Of a DNA stretch of 6,180 bases, positions 5,167-6,180 are shown piece by piece. Both the position numbers and the translations under genes were made by a program. Every line of letters begins with the position of its first letter. Positions within the stretch are counted from its first letter, which is position 1. The notes under the pieces were generated by a model, which made no database searches, had not been told where the DNA came from, and worked only from the letters and a program-made list of their open reading frames with translations. Source of the DNA: Candidatus Moranbacteria bacterium CG23_combo_of_CG06-09_8_20_14_all_35_22 (GTDB taxonomy: Bacteria > Patescibacteriota > Minisyncoccia > Moranbacterales > UBA2206); NCBI GenBank assembly GCA_002772115.1, contig PCRW01000057.1, forward strand, positions 1-6,180, given 5' to 3'.

Positions 5167-6060
5167 TTAGATGCTCATGCCTCTCAGTGCTTTTATTCTT
5201 TCTTCGATTGGTGGGTGGGTCATAAACATTTTCAGCATTTTTTTTCCTTTGAAAGGATTAGCAATGAAAAGATGAGCAGTCGCCCTGTTGGCGGCTTCGA
5301 GTGGCTCGGTGTCAGCGGAAATTTTTTCCAAAGCTTTTGCCAAGCCTTCAGGATAACGAGTAAGCAGTGCTCCGTCAGCATCAGCTAGAAATTCACGCTT
5401 CCTTGAAATAGCTAATTGCATCAGCATCGCTGCAATCGGAGCTAAAATAGAAAGAATAATTGCAAGGATTATAAGTATCATTTTAAGTTGCCCTCCTCCA
5501 CTATCATTATCCCTTGATCTCCCTCCAAAAAAAGCCCAGTGACGAAACCAATCAGCCAAAAGAGTGACAAACCCCACAAGAATTACAATTACAGTCGAAA
5601 GTAAAATATCACGATTGCCAATGTGCGACAATTCATGGGCAATCACGCCTTCAAGTTCCGTTTTTTCTAAGCGGGAAATTATCCCCGTCGTAAGACAAAT
5701 TACTCCATGTACTGGATCTCGTCCTGTGGCAAAAGCGTTTATCGCTGAATCCTCAATGATATATATTTTTGGCACTGGCAGTCCCGCCGTGATGCAAAGA
5801 TTTTCCACAAGATGATAAATTTGCGGATTTTCAGAATGCTTCACTTCTTTCGCCGAACTCATTGCAAGAACAATTTTGTCACTCCACCAATAGGACACAA
5901 AACTCATTATTACTGAAAAAGCCACTGCCACATATAAAATTGCGCTACTTTCCATCGCACTGGAAAAAACATAACCAACCCCAATCACAAATACCAAAAA
6001 ACCCGTAATGTAAAGCCAGGTAAGTCGAGTGTTTTTATCCGCTTGAGTATATAAAGTCAT
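5167..6060 (-). CDS. htpX: HtpX-like membrane zinc metalloprotease (M48B)
   Basis: The 297-residue product is a membrane-bound endopeptidase of the M48 family; E. coli HtpX degrades misfolded membrane proteins alongside FtsH. The zinc site is HELSH (142-146) with catalytic Glu143, and the third ligand is Glu223 in SRKREFLADADG (219-230). Likely membrane segments are about 15-35, 38-57, 153-172 and 193-215, placing the catalytic part on the cytoplasmic side. GRDPVHGVICLTTGI (113-127) and the ending FMTHPPIEERIKALR (279-293) are family-typical. The length is normal. I chose the ATG at 6060 because MTLYTQADKNTRLTW is a typical start for CPR-type HtpX. The frame continues upstream to a TTG at 6153 and to the window edge, but that part is very A/T-rich and unlike the family. 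No Shine-Dalgarno site is visible. Often lemA precedes htpX in bacteria; that cannot be confirmed here. Confidence 0.95.
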   Translation of the reverse strand: MTLYTQADKNTRLTWLYITGFLVFVIGVGYVFSSAMESSAILYVAVAFSVIMSFVSYWWSDKIVLAMSSAKEVKHSENPQIYHLVENLCITAGLPVPKIYIIEDSAINAFATGRDPVHGVICLTTGIISRLEKTELEGVIAHELSHIGNRDILLSTVIVILVGFVTLLADWFRHWAFFGGRSRDNDSGGGQLKMILIILAIILSILAPIAAMLMQLAISRKREFLADADGALLTRYPEGLAKALEKISADTEPLEAANRATAHLFIANPFKGKKMLKMFMTHPPIEERIKALRGMSI

Positions 6061-6180
6061 AATTTTTAATTTTTGAATTTTATAATTTTTAGAAACCACT
6101 GAAGAATTAAAATTTTTGAGAAATTCTTGTTTGAGAATCCGAATTTCCTCCAAAAATTTCCTTTGGTAGCCTTTGATTGA
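6061..6180. other. htpX upstream flank, coding status unresolved
   Basis: This edge segment is very A/T-rich next to htpX. On the minus strand the htpX frame is open to the window end, including a TTG at 6153 directly followed by GAGGAA. A different minus frame reads NQRLPKEIFGGNSDSQ and four further residues before a TAA at 6109-6107, which could be the tail of an upstream gene lying 46 bases before htpX. I do not recognise either peptide. A TATAAA at about 6080 lacks a convincing -35 box. I see no hairpin or terminator here. Confidence 0.3.

Overview
The window is a run of housekeeping genes on the minus strand of a low-G+C bacterial genome. In transcription order (right to left) it holds an HtpX-type membrane metalloprotease, a small DUF4870/Tic20-like membrane protein, pyruvate kinase (pyk), phosphoenolpyruvate synthase (ppsA) and a tRNA-Ser(GGA). 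Lysine-rich, A/T-biased coding sequence, few Shine-Dalgarno sites, a CPR-style HtpX N-terminus (MTLYTQAD...) and G+C-rich hairpin repeats between genes suggest a Candidatus Patescibacteria (CPR, perhaps Parcubacteria-like) genome. This assignment is an inference from style, not a database result. Standard stop codons are used and no recoding is needed.

Layout. 1-81: G+C-rich double hairpin just downstream of the tRNA. 82-169: tRNA-Ser with its own promoter (184-212). 237-2699: ppsA. 2700-2927: pyk terminator, ppsA extended -10 promoter, and an 82-bp palindromic element that lies inside the ppsA leader. 2928-4367: pyk. 4368-4601: long pyk leader with a G+C-rich hairpin next to the start codon and a TACGAA/TTCGTA inverted repeat, then the pyk extended -10 promoter and the terminator of the gene before it. 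4602-4988: DUF4870 protein with a clear promoter and ribosome binding site. 5062-5118: a degraded second copy of the last codons of htpX. 5167-6060: htpX. 6061-6180: an A/T-rich upstream flank whose coding status is unresolved.

Function. Pyk (PEP + ADP to pyruvate + ATP) and PpsA (pyruvate + ATP + water to PEP + AMP + phosphate) catalyse opposing steps at the bottom of glycolysis and are encoded one after the other. They appear to be separate transcription units, each with its own extended -10 promoter placed directly after the previous gene's terminator. The two membrane proteins have no visible link to this pathway.

I see no defence system, CRISPR array, transposase or prophage gene. The points worth a second look are the repeats: the htpX 3'-end duplication exactly 102 bp away, the TTCGTA-type arrays on both sides of pyk, and the structured repeats in the pyk and ppsA leaders.
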